Source of the DNA: JAVVXB01 sp036651815
Lineage (GTDB): Bacteria > Bacillota > Clostridia > Christensenellales > CAG-138
Length of the DNA: 64,000 bases
Assembly: GCA_036651815.1 (NCBI GenBank)
Contig: JAVVXB010000002.1
Span: 56,046-120,045 of the forward strand
Direction: 5' to 3'
The notes below the pieces were generated by a model. It saw only the letters and a list, made by a program, of their open reading frames with translations, was not told the DNA's origin and searched no databases. This document shows positions 43,029 through 52,898 of this stretch, piece after piece. The translations under genes and the position numbers were made by a program. Within the stretch, counting starts at the first letter, position 1, and the number at the start of each line of letters is the position of its first letter.

Positions 43029-44092
43029 TGTTTGCCCGAGAGAGGCGAATGAGACACATCCCATTCGAGATAGGGCAACGTAAAGGTTTCGATGGAGGTA
43101 TCATCAAAGTAATTGTAGTCGTCCTTCACAGGAGAGTAACTGGTAGCACGTATTTCTCGCTTAACCGGATCAAAAGTAAACAGCGCGATATACCCGCCGC
43201 CACCCTCCGGATAGCCCTGATAATCGCCCATGAATGCATAGGTCTGCCAGTCGATCTCCTTGTCGTTCTGCACGTCGATGTCTTGAATGGTGTGCATGAC
43301 CGTGTGGCGGTGGCCGCAAAAGATGTACTTAATATTTGGATTTTTCATAACCACGTTGCGATAGACGAATAGGCCATCGTTCTGAAGCTCATTCGAATTG
43401 TTTAGATACCAGTGTAAAATCAGGATGGCGGTGCGATCCTGATATTGCGCTAGAATTTGATTCATCCAGTCCAAATCTGCACGAGATATGACATATCCGC
43501 AACCGATTAGAATATAGTCATCGTGACCAATGGTGATCAGGTCATACCTGCGGCGTCCGTTTGCTTCCATGCCGCCGAAAGTGGGGTAATCCTGATAGGC
43601 CAACTTGTCCATCAGTGGGCCGAACTTTGAATAGTCATGATTGATGCCACCGATATCATGGTTGCCGGCAACCGCGAATACCGGTAACTGACCGCGGAAC
43701 GTGATCATGGCATTTTCCGCATTTTTCCACTGACGATCGCTGCGCGGGTCGTTGACAACATCGCCCGTGTGGAATACATATTGGATGTTGAGCGCTTCCT
43801 TATGATCAACGATCCACTGGGTCATGGTGTTGAAGGTCTCCGGGATGGCGGCACAGTATCCTTGCGTGTCGCTGATCCATGCAATGGTATAGGGCTGCAT
43901 GGCCGGATCGATGGTGGGTAAAGGGGTAGGGGTGGACGCAGCGGCTGGCTCTGGTGTGACGGTGGCAAGGATGGGTGCAGAAACATCCTTGGATACAGGA
44001 ACGGTTGCCTCCGTTGCCGCTGCACACCCAAACAAGGCCGCACACAATGCTACCGCGGTTAGACAGAGAAACAATCGAATTCGCTGGCCCAT
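43025..44092 (-). CDS. Lipoprotein metallophosphoesterase (calcineurin-like)
   Basis: 355 residues. Lipoprotein signal with LFGC (lipid Cys23), then a Thr/Pro-rich linker to about 65. The metallophosphoesterase motifs follow in order: WISDTQGY (Asp75), HTGDVVND, AVAGNHDIGG, ILHWYLN and FCGHRHT. The enzyme would sit on the outer face of the membrane and cleave phosphomono- or diesters. It starts 3 bp after the proS stop and is followed, with a 4-bp overlap, by a broken nucleotidyltransferase-like gene. Confidence 0.88.
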   Translation of the reverse strand: MGQRIRLFLCLTAVALCAALFGCAAATEATVPVSKDVSAPILATVTPEPAAASTPTPLPTIDPAMQPYTIAWISDTQGYCAAIPETFNTMTQWIVDHKEALNIQYVFHTGDVVNDPRSDRQWKNAENAMITFRGQLPVFAVAGNHDIGGINHDYSKFGPLMDKLAYQDYPTFGGMEANGRRRYDLITIGHDDYILIGCGYVISRADLDWMNQILAQYQDRTAILILHWYLNNSNELQNDGLFVYRNVVMKNPNIKYIFCGHRHTVMHTIQDIDVQNDKEIDWQTYAFMGDYQGYPEGGGGYIALFTFDPVKREIRATSYSPVKDDYNYFDDTSIETFTLPYLEWDVSHSPLSGKQ

Positions 44093-44095
44093 TCA

Positions 44096-45841
44096 TCACA
44101 CCTCCGGCAATACGCTACGGTTGATTTCTGCAAATAGTTCGTTTTTGAGCGCTACGACAGCTTCTGCGGCTTCGGAAACGGGCACCTTACGTTCGATGCG
44201 TTTGTCACGGGTGACAAGCTCCACCATTCCTTCCTTAAGGTTACGGGGGCTGACCACAATTCGGATTGGAATGCCCATGAGATCTGCCTCAGAAAACAAA
44301 TTTCCGGCGCTGAGAATGCGATCATCCAGCAGCGTTTCTACACCGGCGTGCTGCAATGTTTCATATAGCATATTGCCGACGGCCGAAGGTTCCGGTTGAT
44401 CGGCACGCAGCACGCAGATCTGCGCTTCCCAAGGTGCAATGGAAATTGGCCAGATGGGTCCGTAGGAATCGTGGCTTTCTTCACACACGGAGGCGCAGAG
44501 ACGGCCGACGCCGATGCCATAGCAACCCATGATGGGATTGTGCAATTCACCGTTTTCATCGAGATACTGCATGCTCATGGCCTTGCTGTATTTGGTACCC
44601 AATTGGAAGATGTTGCCGACCTCAATACCGTTTTTCACTTGTAGCGTAGGCTTGCCGCAGATCGGGCAAATGCCGCCGCTGACGGCCTTGGCGATGTCCA
44701 CATAGGTAACTTCACCATAATCACGATCCATGTTAAAACCGATATAGTGAAAATCCACTTTGTTTGCGCCGCAGACCATGCTGCCAATGCCCTCGAGAGA
44801 TTGATCCACCACGATGGTTTTTCCGTGGGTGTTCAGCTCATGCAGACCGATAAAACCGGCGATAATTCCGCTTTCCTCGGTGATGATAGCTGGATGAATC
44901 TCCTCGCGGAGATAGTTGTGCAGTTTGGTCTCGTTGACCTCCAGATCGCCACGGATGAACACCAGCACATATTCATCGTTGCTATTTTTTTGGTAGACCA
45001 CAGCCTTGCAGGTCTGGCGGGAATCAACTTTGAGATATCGAGCAACATCCTCGATGGTTGCCATATGCGGCGTAGGGACGAGCGTCAGCGCTTCCACTTT
45101 ACTCAGACCGGTATTGTCGGTTATATTGGCTGCTGCTTCCAGATTGGCTTTAAAATCACAGTGACTGCAAAGCACCAGCGTATCCTCGCCAATGTCGGTG
45201 AGTAGCATGAATTCATGCGAAATATTGCCGCCCATCATACCGGAATCGGATAGCACGGCAATGACATTTTTGCAACCAGCACGGGAAAAAATGCGCTCAT
45301 AGGCGCGATAGCAACGTTTGTAATACGTTTCCAGGTCGGATTGGGAGGTATGGAAGGAATAGGCATCCTTCATGGTAAACTCCCGCACACGGATCAGACC
45401 ACCGCGTGCACGGGCTTCATCCCGATATTTTGTCTGAATCTGATAGATCATGAATGGATATTTACTGTAGGACTGTGCATAATCCCGAACGAGATGTACG
45501 GCGGCTTCCTCATGCGTCATACCGAGTACCAGTTCGCCACCAAAGCGATCGGTGAGCCGCAGCAGTTCCTTGCCCACGCTGGTATAGCGGCCGGATTCTT
45601 TCCAAAGTTCCGCTGGTAGCACGACAGGGAAGAGCACCTCCTGTCCATCGATGGCATCCATCTCCGCACGGATGATGGCTTCAATTTTCCTTGTTATGCG
45701 CCGTGCCGGGGTAAAGAGCGAATACACGCCCGTATTGACCTGCTTCATGTAGCCGCCGCGCACCATCAGCGCGTGGCTTTCAATTGTACAATCGGCAGGT
45801 TTCTCCTTATAACGTTCGCCCACCAATACGCTCATTTTCAT
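44096..45841 (-). CDS. proS: Proline--tRNA ligase (bacterial type)
   Basis: 581 residues. Class II motifs: motif 1 around GVYSLFTPARRITRKIE, motif 2 YRDEARARGGLIRVREFTMK, motif 3 CYGIGVGRLCASV. Between motifs 2 and 3 lies the INS-type editing domain (about 220-400) that removes Ala from tRNA-Pro, then an anticodon-binding C-terminus. ATG 45841 follows GGGAGG with 10 nt spacing. Sits in a minus-strand operon behind yfhO and an alanyl-tRNA editing protein. Confidence 0.95.
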   Translation of the reverse strand: MKMSVLVGERYKEKPADCTIESHALMVRGGYMKQVNTGVYSLFTPARRITRKIEAIIRAEMDAIDGQEVLFPVVLPAELWKESGRYTSVGKELLRLTDRFGGELVLGMTHEEAAVHLVRDYAQSYSKYPFMIYQIQTKYRDEARARGGLIRVREFTMKDAYSFHTSQSDLETYYKRCYRAYERIFSRAGCKNVIAVLSDSGMMGGNISHEFMLLTDIGEDTLVLCSHCDFKANLEAAANITDNTGLSKVEALTLVPTPHMATIEDVARYLKVDSRQTCKAVVYQKNSNDEYVLVFIRGDLEVNETKLHNYLREEIHPAIITEESGIIAGFIGLHELNTHGKTIVVDQSLEGIGSMVCGANKVDFHYIGFNMDRDYGEVTYVDIAKAVSGGICPICGKPTLQVKNGIEVGNIFQLGTKYSKAMSMQYLDENGELHNPIMGCYGIGVGRLCASVCEESHDSYGPIWPISIAPWEAQICVLRADQPEPSAVGNMLYETLQHAGVETLLDDRILSAGNLFSEADLMGIPIRIVVSPRNLKEGMVELVTRDKRIERKVPVSEAAEAVVALKNELFAEINRSVLPEV

Positions 45842-45876
45842 ACAAACGGTTCCTCCCACTATTCAATAACAATTTA

Positions 45877-48522
45877 TTATCCCGCATTCTCCACAATTTT
45901 GCAAGTTTTCTTGCGCAACAAGCATAAAGCGACTGCGGTGATCAGCGTGATACATGTGCCTAATACAAGATATGGCGGGACAAACGTCAGTTCCACGGTG
46001 TGTACCCCTGGCGTAAGCACCATGCCTGCAAAAATTCCATTGACGGCAATTAGGTCTGTTTGCACACCATCCACCCGACATTTCCAACCGGCTGAAAGCG
46101 GCATAGACAGCGCTAAAATACCGGATTCCGCATTTGCTATCGTGCCGGAAATATGTCCGTTGTCGATGGATAGATGTTCTAGATTGTACTGATTGCGTGC
46201 CGTCACCCAGTTTGAAAGGCTCACATAGCTGTTGCGGCTCACATTGAGGTTGCTCAATTGATAAAGCCCCTGCGAAAGCGTCATGCTAAGTGTCGTGGCC
46301 GCGCCATCATAGCGGAATACATAGTCGGTTAACGGGTAATAGAGTGATTCCGAAGCCATGGTATCGGCAAATTTTTCCATGGTGCGGTCGTTAGCCGTAA
46401 TGAAAAACCGGTCCATACCGGATGTTTCACGGATGGTGAATGCCAGTAGGTATTCACCTTCGCTTTCTGATTGTGGGAGTGTAAACGTGAGCGTGGCTTC
46501 TGATGGCACCGTCAGCAGACCGTGGTTGTTCCATGTGCCGCCGGCAACCGATGCATCGGCAAAAGTCAGTGGCAGCATTGTGGTAACCACATCAAGTGTC
46601 GGCAACAAATCATGATTTACCGGCTGTTTAATGGCTGCCGTTTGCAGCAAGGCCGCATCGCGCTCGGCAACGGTCATGCTCAGCCATATTTCCTCAGGAA
46701 TTACGGAATCATACCAGAGGTCAAAGCCTGTTGAAAAGGCGCTTATGTTTACCGACTGACCAGATGAGGTGTGCGTTTGCACCCAATTTGAGGGAAGCCG
46801 ATTCTCCTGCGCAGACACAGGGATTTTATAGCGAACATCCCATGCAATATCATGAAACAAGCGGTCGTCGAAGGACTGATAGATCACAGCGCTGATCGGT
46901 GTGGTGCGGAAGGCAAACGTCTTCTTGTGCCACTCACTCAAGCGTCCATTGATTTCGCTGGCGTAGTTACTGATTCCGTAAGTTTGGTAGACATAGGGTC
47001 TGTTTTCCATATCCTGTTCAGCAACGTCAATGCTACGGTCATGAACCCGGTAGAAGTCATTCGCCTGCGGAGCAACATCCAAATTGGCTTGTTTTTGCGC
47101 TTCGCTTTCAAAAAACAGGGTATTGGCGTTTTCTGTATACAGGTTATGCACGCGGACACTGGTAGAATTGAGTATGCCGGATAACGCCACACAGAGTGTC
47201 AATGCAACCGTCCAGCCACGGGCAAACCGTCCATCGCGCAGTTTGCTGCCAAATCCAACGAGCAGTACCCCGGCAAGTCCCAACAAAAAGCTGAGTAGCC
47301 AGACCGCACCGGTCAAGGACACGGTATGATCGCCAAAGATCAAGTAAAATGCTGATAAAATGGCGCAGAGTGTCCAGATGAACCATGTCTGAATGCGGCC
47401 ATGCCGTTCCAATGCGGTCAGCCAGTATGGCACGGCGTAAGAAACGGCAAAGATGACGATGAAGTGCCAGCGCGGCGTTTCATAAGACAGTCCGTTCATC
47501 AGGCTGGATGTTGCGGGGATGAGCAGCAGTACGAGCCACAGCACCGCGAGAAACGTTCGCTTTTTTTCAGTATCATACAGTTCAGTTGGCCGCAATAGGA
47601 GCGCCAATAGAATAAACAGTGGCAATCCAAACTTACCACTGCCGAGGAACAGTTGTTCAAAGATTGATTTGAGCGTTTCGATATGCGGCAGGAAGGTTAA
47701 TTCGGCATTGGCCATCGTTCGGTCAGACGAGAGAATGCCGTTGATTGCAGGCAGCATGGCAACGGCGGCAAGCAGTGCTCCAGCAAAGCAGATGCCGAGT
47801 AGCCGAAGAATGCGCACGGCATAAGCTTTTCCGTTTTTCCCTTTTTCATATGAAAAGACGAGAAATAGCGAAGCAAAGAAAATACAGCTGATATAGCCAA
47901 AGTAAAAGTTCGTTCCGATGAGTAATGCGATTGAAATGGACAACGGAATCCATCGTCCCGATTCTCGATAGGCGGCATACGCCAGCGCCACAAGCGGTAG
48001 CAGAACATAGGCGTCCGTCATGAAGTCAAACACAATTGCACGATATAAAAACCAAGGCGCACAACCATAGACCAATGCACCAATGAACGCATAGGCTGTC
48101 CGCTGCTTTTCCCGCCGTAGCAATGAGAATAGGAGCAGCATGGCGATCGACTGTTTTACGATGCTGAATGCGAGTTTCCAGTGCAGTGTGGCAATAAGAT
48201 CGGTATTGACCGCACCGCACAACCAGCGAAAGAAAAACTGTAGGTATGTGAATATGGAGGTGGTTCCCGCGTAGGTTAGCTCGGTGAACATGTCGCCACC
48301 CAGGCCGAAGCTCCACGACCAGAAGGGATGTCCCGCAGCAAGCGCATTTTGATACAGAATGGTATTGGGCAGAATTTGCCGGAAGGAATCACCTTCTGTC
48401 GCAAACAGCAGTTCCGGCGTGAGCAAATAGCGTGCGTGGCAAAGCACCGCTATGAGAACGAGCATAAGACCGAGCAGGATATCAGAATGGCGGGCGTAAA
48501 AGCTGCGATTGAGTTTTTTCAT
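45877..48522 (-). CDS. YfhO-family membrane protein
   Basis: 881 residues. About 13 membrane helices in the first ~480 residues (for example LLGLMLVLIAVLCHARYLL near the start), then a large extracytoplasmic region with beta-rich segments and a final helix (LVLGTCITLITAVALCLLRK) before a basic tail. This is the YfhO/BPD-like family; B. subtilis YfhO takes part in glycosylating lipoteichoic acid. ATG 48522 follows GGAAGGATCC. It lies between the AlaX and proS genes, with 46 and 35 bp gaps, and is probably in their operon by position only. Confidence 0.85.
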   Translation of the reverse strand: MKKLNRSFYARHSDILLGLMLVLIAVLCHARYLLTPELLFATEGDSFRQILPNTILYQNALAAGHPFWSWSFGLGGDMFTELTYAGTTSIFTYLQFFFRWLCGAVNTDLIATLHWKLAFSIVKQSIAMLLLFSLLRREKQRTAYAFIGALVYGCAPWFLYRAIVFDFMTDAYVLLPLVALAYAAYRESGRWIPLSISIALLIGTNFYFGYISCIFFASLFLVFSYEKGKNGKAYAVRILRLLGICFAGALLAAVAMLPAINGILSSDRTMANAELTFLPHIETLKSIFEQLFLGSGKFGLPLFILLALLLRPTELYDTEKKRTFLAVLWLVLLLIPATSSLMNGLSYETPRWHFIVIFAVSYAVPYWLTALERHGRIQTWFIWTLCAILSAFYLIFGDHTVSLTGAVWLLSFLLGLAGVLLVGFGSKLRDGRFARGWTVALTLCVALSGILNSTSVRVHNLYTENANTLFFESEAQKQANLDVAPQANDFYRVHDRSIDVAEQDMENRPYVYQTYGISNYASEINGRLSEWHKKTFAFRTTPISAVIYQSFDDRLFHDIAWDVRYKIPVSAQENRLPSNWVQTHTSSGQSVNISAFSTGFDLWYDSVIPEEIWLSMTVAERDAALLQTAAIKQPVNHDLLPTLDVVTTMLPLTFADASVAGGTWNNHGLLTVPSEATLTFTLPQSESEGEYLLAFTIRETSGMDRFFITANDRTMEKFADTMASESLYYPLTDYVFRYDGAATTLSMTLSQGLYQLSNLNVSRNSYVSLSNWVTARNQYNLEHLSIDNGHISGTIANAESGILALSMPLSAGWKCRVDGVQTDLIAVNGIFAGMVLTPGVHTVELTFVPPYLVLGTCITLITAVALCLLRKKTCKIVENAG

Positions 48523-48568
48523 AATGAGGATCCTTCCATGGATTGGTGTGGGAGAGAGCAAGCCATCG

Positions 48569-49771
48569 TCATTTTAACCGTTGTAGCAGGTATTGCTTGA
48601 GCTGTTCCACAGTTTCCTTCGCACCGGAGGAGGACTGTGCCAAACCCTGGGCAAGGGTTCCGCGTCCGCCGCCTTTGCCGCCTGTTGCTGCGTTGACCGC
48701 TTGAATCAGGTCACCCACGTCCGGCAAAAAGCCTTCCGGAGAAGAGAGCACATAGGCAAGTTTACCACTGATTTCTGAAAGCAACACGACAAGTCGCTGT
48801 TGCGCACCTGCGGCTTGGGCAAGATCTTTGAGACGGTTTGGCTCAACATTTGGCAGCAGACGGATGATGAACGAACGTTTGCCTACGGAGACTGCCGCTG
48901 CGGCAAGTTCCTCTGCCATGTAGCTGTTGAGCGCGGCAGTCAACTGCCTTTCACTGCGACGGGCTGTACCGAAATCATCGTTAAGCTTGATAACTGCGGC
49001 TTCAGCGTCATCGCGGGAAACGGAAAATCTGCGCGCAAGCCGATCTACTGTGTTGTGCATGACCCTTGCGTGAACCAGCGCGCGTTTACCACATAGAAAG
49101 GTGATGCGCGTTCCACCCTTATAGGCAACCGCGTCAACAATGGAAATCAGGCCAATCTCGCCGGTCTGCTTACAGTGGGGCGCACAGCAGGTACAGCAGT
49201 CCGCATCCGTAATCTGCACAATGCGGATTGGCGCGACCAGTCCCTCTGCGTGTTTGCGCAGCGGAAGTCTCGTAATGGCCGCTTCATCTGGATACAGTGT
49301 TGCAGTCACAGAAAGGTTGCGCCACACATAGCTATTTGCCAACATTTCAGCTTGGGTGATTGCTTCGGGATTCAGAGGGTTATCAAAATCAATGGTTGTA
49401 TATGTATCCGCAAGATGGAATCCAACATTATGGACGCCAAAGAGCTTGTAGAATGCAAACGAAAGCAAATGCTCACCCGTGTGTTGCTGCATATAATCGA
49501 ACCGCCGTGGCCAGTTCAATGATACCGTCACTTTTTTGCCAACTGCCAGTGCGCGGTCGAGCAGATGCACAACTTCCTCTCCTTCATCCCGACAGGCGAG
49601 CACGGTTGCATCCCCGACTGTGCCAAGGTCCGTGGGTTGTCCACCGCCGGCGGGAAAGAGTATCGTTTGATCCAACAACACGGCAAAGCCCTCCTTACAG
49701 GGCTCACAGGCTCGCACGGTTGCTGTGCAGACGGCTAAGTGTGAATCTGAATTGTAAAGTTTTTCTGTCAT
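48569..49771 (-). CDS. AlaX-type alanyl-tRNA editing protein with DHHA1 domain
   Basis: 400 residues. N-terminal barrel LDQTILFPAGGGQPTDLG, then the editing domain with zinc ligands HTGEH (H97, H101) and CxxxH (C195, H199), and a C-terminal DHHA1 domain ending VNAATGGKGGGRGTLAQG. This is the alanyl-tRNA synthetase editing and C-Ala part without the synthetase domain, so a trans-editing AlaX of the large type. It deacylates Ser- or Gly-tRNA-Ala. The start codon overlaps the AEC gene stop (TAATG). Confidence 0.9.
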   Translation of the reverse strand: MTEKLYNSDSHLAVCTATVRACEPCKEGFAVLLDQTILFPAGGGQPTDLGTVGDATVLACRDEGEEVVHLLDRALAVGKKVTVSLNWPRRFDYMQQHTGEHLLSFAFYKLFGVHNVGFHLADTYTTIDFDNPLNPEAITQAEMLANSYVWRNLSVTATLYPDEAAITRLPLRKHAEGLVAPIRIVQITDADCCTCCAPHCKQTGEIGLISIVDAVAYKGGTRITFLCGKRALVHARVMHNTVDRLARRFSVSRDDAEAAVIKLNDDFGTARRSERQLTAALNSYMAEELAAAAVSVGKRSFIIRLLPNVEPNRLKDLAQAAGAQQRLVVLLSEISGKLAYVLSSPEGFLPDVGDLIQAVNAATGGKGGGRGTLAQGLAQSSSGAKETVEQLKQYLLQRLK

Positions 49772-50709
49772 TACGCTACTCCTAATTGTTTAAGAAAAAA
49801 GATAAAGGAAAACACGGTAATTAGTGAAAGCATACTGGTGACAGCAACGATGCCGCCGGCAAGCTTGCTGTCACCGCCCATGCTGCACGCCATTGGATAG
49901 ACGGACATTGCCGAAGGCGCGGCAAAGATGAGCATAGCCACCAAAATTTCGTTTCCCCGATAGCCCATCAGGTAGAATATGCAAAGCACGACTGCGGGAA
50001 TCGTAATGAGCTTGACCAACGAAACCCATGTGAGCGCCACCTTGTTTTCTTTAAGAGAATTTAAGGACAGTGTTCCGCCCAGTGCGATGAAGCCAAGTGG
50101 CGCACAAATCTCGGCAAGACCTGCCAGCGGTTTTGCAAGAAAAACGGGCAGATCAAATGGGGAAAAGCTCAATCCCGCGCCCAAAACGCAGCCAATGATG
50201 ATGGGATTTTTCAGGAGTTGCAGCAGAATCTTTCCGACATTGGGTTTGCCACCGCGAAAGTACTCCATTTCCGTTACGGCCAGAATGTTGTATACGGGGA
50301 TTGTGATGGCGATGCACAGCACCAGCAATCCCATATTTTCCTGTCCCAACAGCGTTGCGCCAACTGCCATGCCAAATACACCGTCATTGGAACGGAAGAT
50401 ACCTTGTACCAGCACGCCACAACGTGTGTGATCATGACAAAAACGAGGGATGATAAGCATACTGATGAGAAACAGCACAATCACCATCGCGCCTAGATAC
50501 AGCGCAAAGGGATCGCCCAAAACGACGGTGAAGTCCAGCGCACGCATATTTTCGCAGCAAAGCGCCGGGATGGCCACATAGAATACCAACTGACTCATTT
50601 GTGTAAAGCAATGCTCTTCAACGATGCGGGCGCGTCGCAGTAGAACACCGATGGACATGTAAAGAATGAGCGGGGCAACAACGTTGAATGAAAGCAGCAG
50701 GTTTTCCAT
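49771..50709 (-). CDS. AEC family transporter (auxin efflux carrier-like)
   Basis: 312 residues with about ten membrane helices in two halves. It starts MENLLLSFNVVAPLILYMSI, with the family-type segments QLVFYVAIPALCCENM in the first half and CAPLGFIALGGTLSL in the second. Members export organic acids, malate or signal molecules. ATG 50709 is preferred over the longer frame to 50823, which is not hydrophobic and lacks a ribosome site. It is probably the first gene of a six-cistron minus-strand operon. Confidence 0.87.
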   Translation of the reverse strand: MENLLLSFNVVAPLILYMSIGVLLRRARIVEEHCFTQMSQLVFYVAIPALCCENMRALDFTVVLGDPFALYLGAMVIVLFLISMLIIPRFCHDHTRCGVLVQGIFRSNDGVFGMAVGATLLGQENMGLLVLCIAITIPVYNILAVTEMEYFRGGKPNVGKILLQLLKNPIIIGCVLGAGLSFSPFDLPVFLAKPLAGLAEICAPLGFIALGGTLSLNSLKENKVALTWVSLVKLITIPAVVLCIFYLMGYRGNEILVAMLIFAAPSAMSVYPMACSMGGDSKLAGGIVAVTSMLSLITVFSFIFFLKQLGVA

Positions 50710-50844
50710 TAGATTACTCTTTTCGATTATAATTGCGATATGTAAGCATGATTTCCTAAAGGATAATGCTATCATATGTCGGTGATTTCGGTTACCATTA
50801 AACAATAGTAGGGAATTAGGCAATCACAGTGGTGGACGCAATCC

Positions 50845-50903
50845 ATTCAGACCGCGAATGCGGCCGGATGACGCGGCACAACCTATTCCAATCGCGAATG
50901 CGG
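50845..50903. repeat. Two copies of ATTCMRAYCGCGAATGCGG, 40 bp apart
   Basis: Copies at 50845-50863 and 50885-50903, each with a CCGC/TCGC-GAAT-GCGG dyad. They lie in the divergent region between the AEC operon and glgB, just upstream of the glgB promoter. Regulator sites are possible. Confidence 0.45.
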
Positions 50904-50922
50904 TTATTATAGCATAGATGGG

Positions 50923-50951
50923 TTGGCATTGGCGAAAATAAATGGTATCAT
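50923..50951 (+). promoter_or_regulatory. Predicted promoter of the glycogen operon
   Basis: TTGGCA (50923-50928), 17 nt and TATCAT (50946-50951), with a TG-rich sequence before the -10. About 33 nt before the glgB start. Confidence 0.55.
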
Positions 50952-50984
50952 AAATATTGAAGAAGTCTAAATGGGGGATATTTG

Positions 50985-52898
50985 ATGGCTTACCACATTG
51001 ACGATACCGCGCTGTATTACTTCAATGAAGGAATATCTACGGCTGCTTACCAGTCTCTTGGTTGCCATGCCATGACGGGGGCATATGGAGAAACCGTGTA
51101 TCGGTTTGCCGTATGGGCGCCATATGCGGAATACGTGGGCGTGGTTGGTACTTTTAACGAATGGAATCCACAGGCTGATCCGATGCATCGCATCGGGACG
51201 ACCGGCGTCTGGGAAGTACACATCGGAGTTGCTCACCAAGGCGATCTTTACAAGTACTGTATTGGCGCGGCCAATGGCGATCGACTCATGAAGTCGGATC
51301 CATTCGCATTCCGTTGCGAGACGCATGGCACCGCTTCTATCGTTGGCGATATGCCCTCGTTTCCATGGTCGGACGACACCTATCAAAAGACGCGTACCCT
51401 GCTCAACGAAAAACCTATGAGCATCTATGAGGTACACCTCGGTTCCTGGAAGCAAGGGTTGGGGTATCAAGAACTGGCGCATGACTTAATCGACTATGTT
51501 GCGGATATGGGTTATACACATATCGAGCTTATGCCAATCATGACCTATCCATACGATCCAAGCTGGGGCTATCAGGTGACTGGCTATTTTGCAGCAACCT
51601 CCCGCTACGGCGCGGTCGAGGATCTGATGTACCTGATCAACCGCGCTCACGAAAAGGGCATCGGCGTGATCATGGATTGGGTTCCCGCACATTTTACACG
51701 GGATGCGCACGGGCTTGCCCGATTTGATGGAACGCCTTTGTTTGAACATCCAGATTCCCGCAGAAGTGATATGCCCCAGTGGGGCACGTTGTTGTTTGAT
51801 TTCGATAAAACGCAGGTGCAGAGCTTTTTGCTTTCCTCTGCCATGTTCTGGCTTGCGGAATATCATTTTGATGGTATCCGTGTCGATGCGGTCAGCTGCA
51901 TTCTTTATCTTGACTTTGGCAAGCAGGATGGCGAATGGCTGCCCAATCGCGATGGTGGGCGGGAGAATCTGTCGGCCATTGCCTTTATGCGAAAGCTTTC
52001 CGAAGCCATGCGTGACCTGCCGGGACAGAAGCTGCTCTTTGCAGAAGAATCAAGCGCATACCCCTATGTCACCCGGCCGATTCCGGATGGCGGTCTTGGT
52101 TTTTCCTTCAAATGGAACATGGGTTGGATGAACGATTTCCTCTCCTACATGGAGATGGACAGTTTGTTTCGGAAATATCATCATGATAAGATCACGTTTT
52201 CGTTGTGCTATGCGTTTTCGGAAAACTATATTTTGCCGTTGTCTCACGATGAGGTGGTTCATGGTAAGCGCAGTCTACTGTCCAAGATGCCGGGTGATTA
52301 TTGGCAGCAGTTTGCGCAGCTTCGGCTTACCTTTGCCTATCAATATGCACATCCCGGAAAAAAGCTCATGTTCATGGGCGACGAATTTGGGCAATTCATC
52401 GAGTGGAAGTTCGACGATTCGCTGGATTGGTTTTTGCTGGACTACCAAAAGCATGCGGAGATGCAGCGCTATGTGCGTGACTTGAATCATTTTTATGTGG
52501 CGTCCCCGCAGATGTACGAGCGCGACGACAGCTGGGAAGGATTCTGCTGGTGCGGTGTGGATGACAATATTCATTCCATCATAGCGTTTCTCCGTGTGGA
52601 CAAGCAAAACAGAGCGTTGCTGTGGACATTCAACTTTACGCCGGAACCTTGGAGCGATTATGTGATCGGTTCTCCATTCTATGGCGTGTATACCGAGGTA
52701 TTCAGTACTGACGCTCCATGCTATGGCGGCACGGGTGACTATCCAAACGGGCCTACCAAGACACAAAATGAACCCTATGGCGAGCATCCTTATAGTGTGC
52801 ACCTCAGATTGCCGCCCTATGCGGCCACCTGTTTCTGCTTTGAACCCCGTCCCATACTCGATCAAATCAAGTCCAAACCGGAGGTGAAGCCCGAATGA
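50985..52898 (+). CDS. glgB: 1,4-alpha-glucan branching enzyme
   Basis: 637 residues. N-terminal CBM48 (VGVVGTFNEWNPQADPMHRI), then a GH13 barrel with YTHIELMPIMTYPYDPSWGY, VIMDWVPAHF, GIRVDAVSCILY (nucleophile Asp), LLFAEESSAYP (acid/base Glu) and LPLSHDEVVHGK (third carboxylate). The all-beta C-terminal domain completes it. It makes alpha-1,6 branches in glycogen. The N1 extension of E. coli GlgB is absent, as in most Bacillota. GGGGGATATTTG precedes the ATG. It overlaps glgC by 4 bp. Confidence 0.95.
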   Translation: MAYHIDDTALYYFNEGISTAAYQSLGCHAMTGAYGETVYRFAVWAPYAEYVGVVGTFNEWNPQADPMHRIGTTGVWEVHIGVAHQGDLYKYCIGAANGDRLMKSDPFAFRCETHGTASIVGDMPSFPWSDDTYQKTRTLLNEKPMSIYEVHLGSWKQGLGYQELAHDLIDYVADMGYTHIELMPIMTYPYDPSWGYQVTGYFAATSRYGAVEDLMYLINRAHEKGIGVIMDWVPAHFTRDAHGLARFDGTPLFEHPDSRRSDMPQWGTLLFDFDKTQVQSFLLSSAMFWLAEYHFDGIRVDAVSCILYLDFGKQDGEWLPNRDGGRENLSAIAFMRKLSEAMRDLPGQKLLFAEESSAYPYVTRPIPDGGLGFSFKWNMGWMNDFLSYMEMDSLFRKYHHDKITFSLCYAFSENYILPLSHDEVVHGKRSLLSKMPGDYWQQFAQLRLTFAYQYAHPGKKLMFMGDEFGQFIEWKFDDSLDWFLLDYQKHAEMQRYVRDLNHFYVASPQMYERDDSWEGFCWCGVDDNIHSIIAFLRVDKQNRALLWTFNFTPEPWSDYVIGSPFYGVYTEVFSTDAPCYGGTGDYPNGPTKTQNEPYGEHPYSVHLRLPPYAATCFCFEPRPILDQIKSKPEVKPE

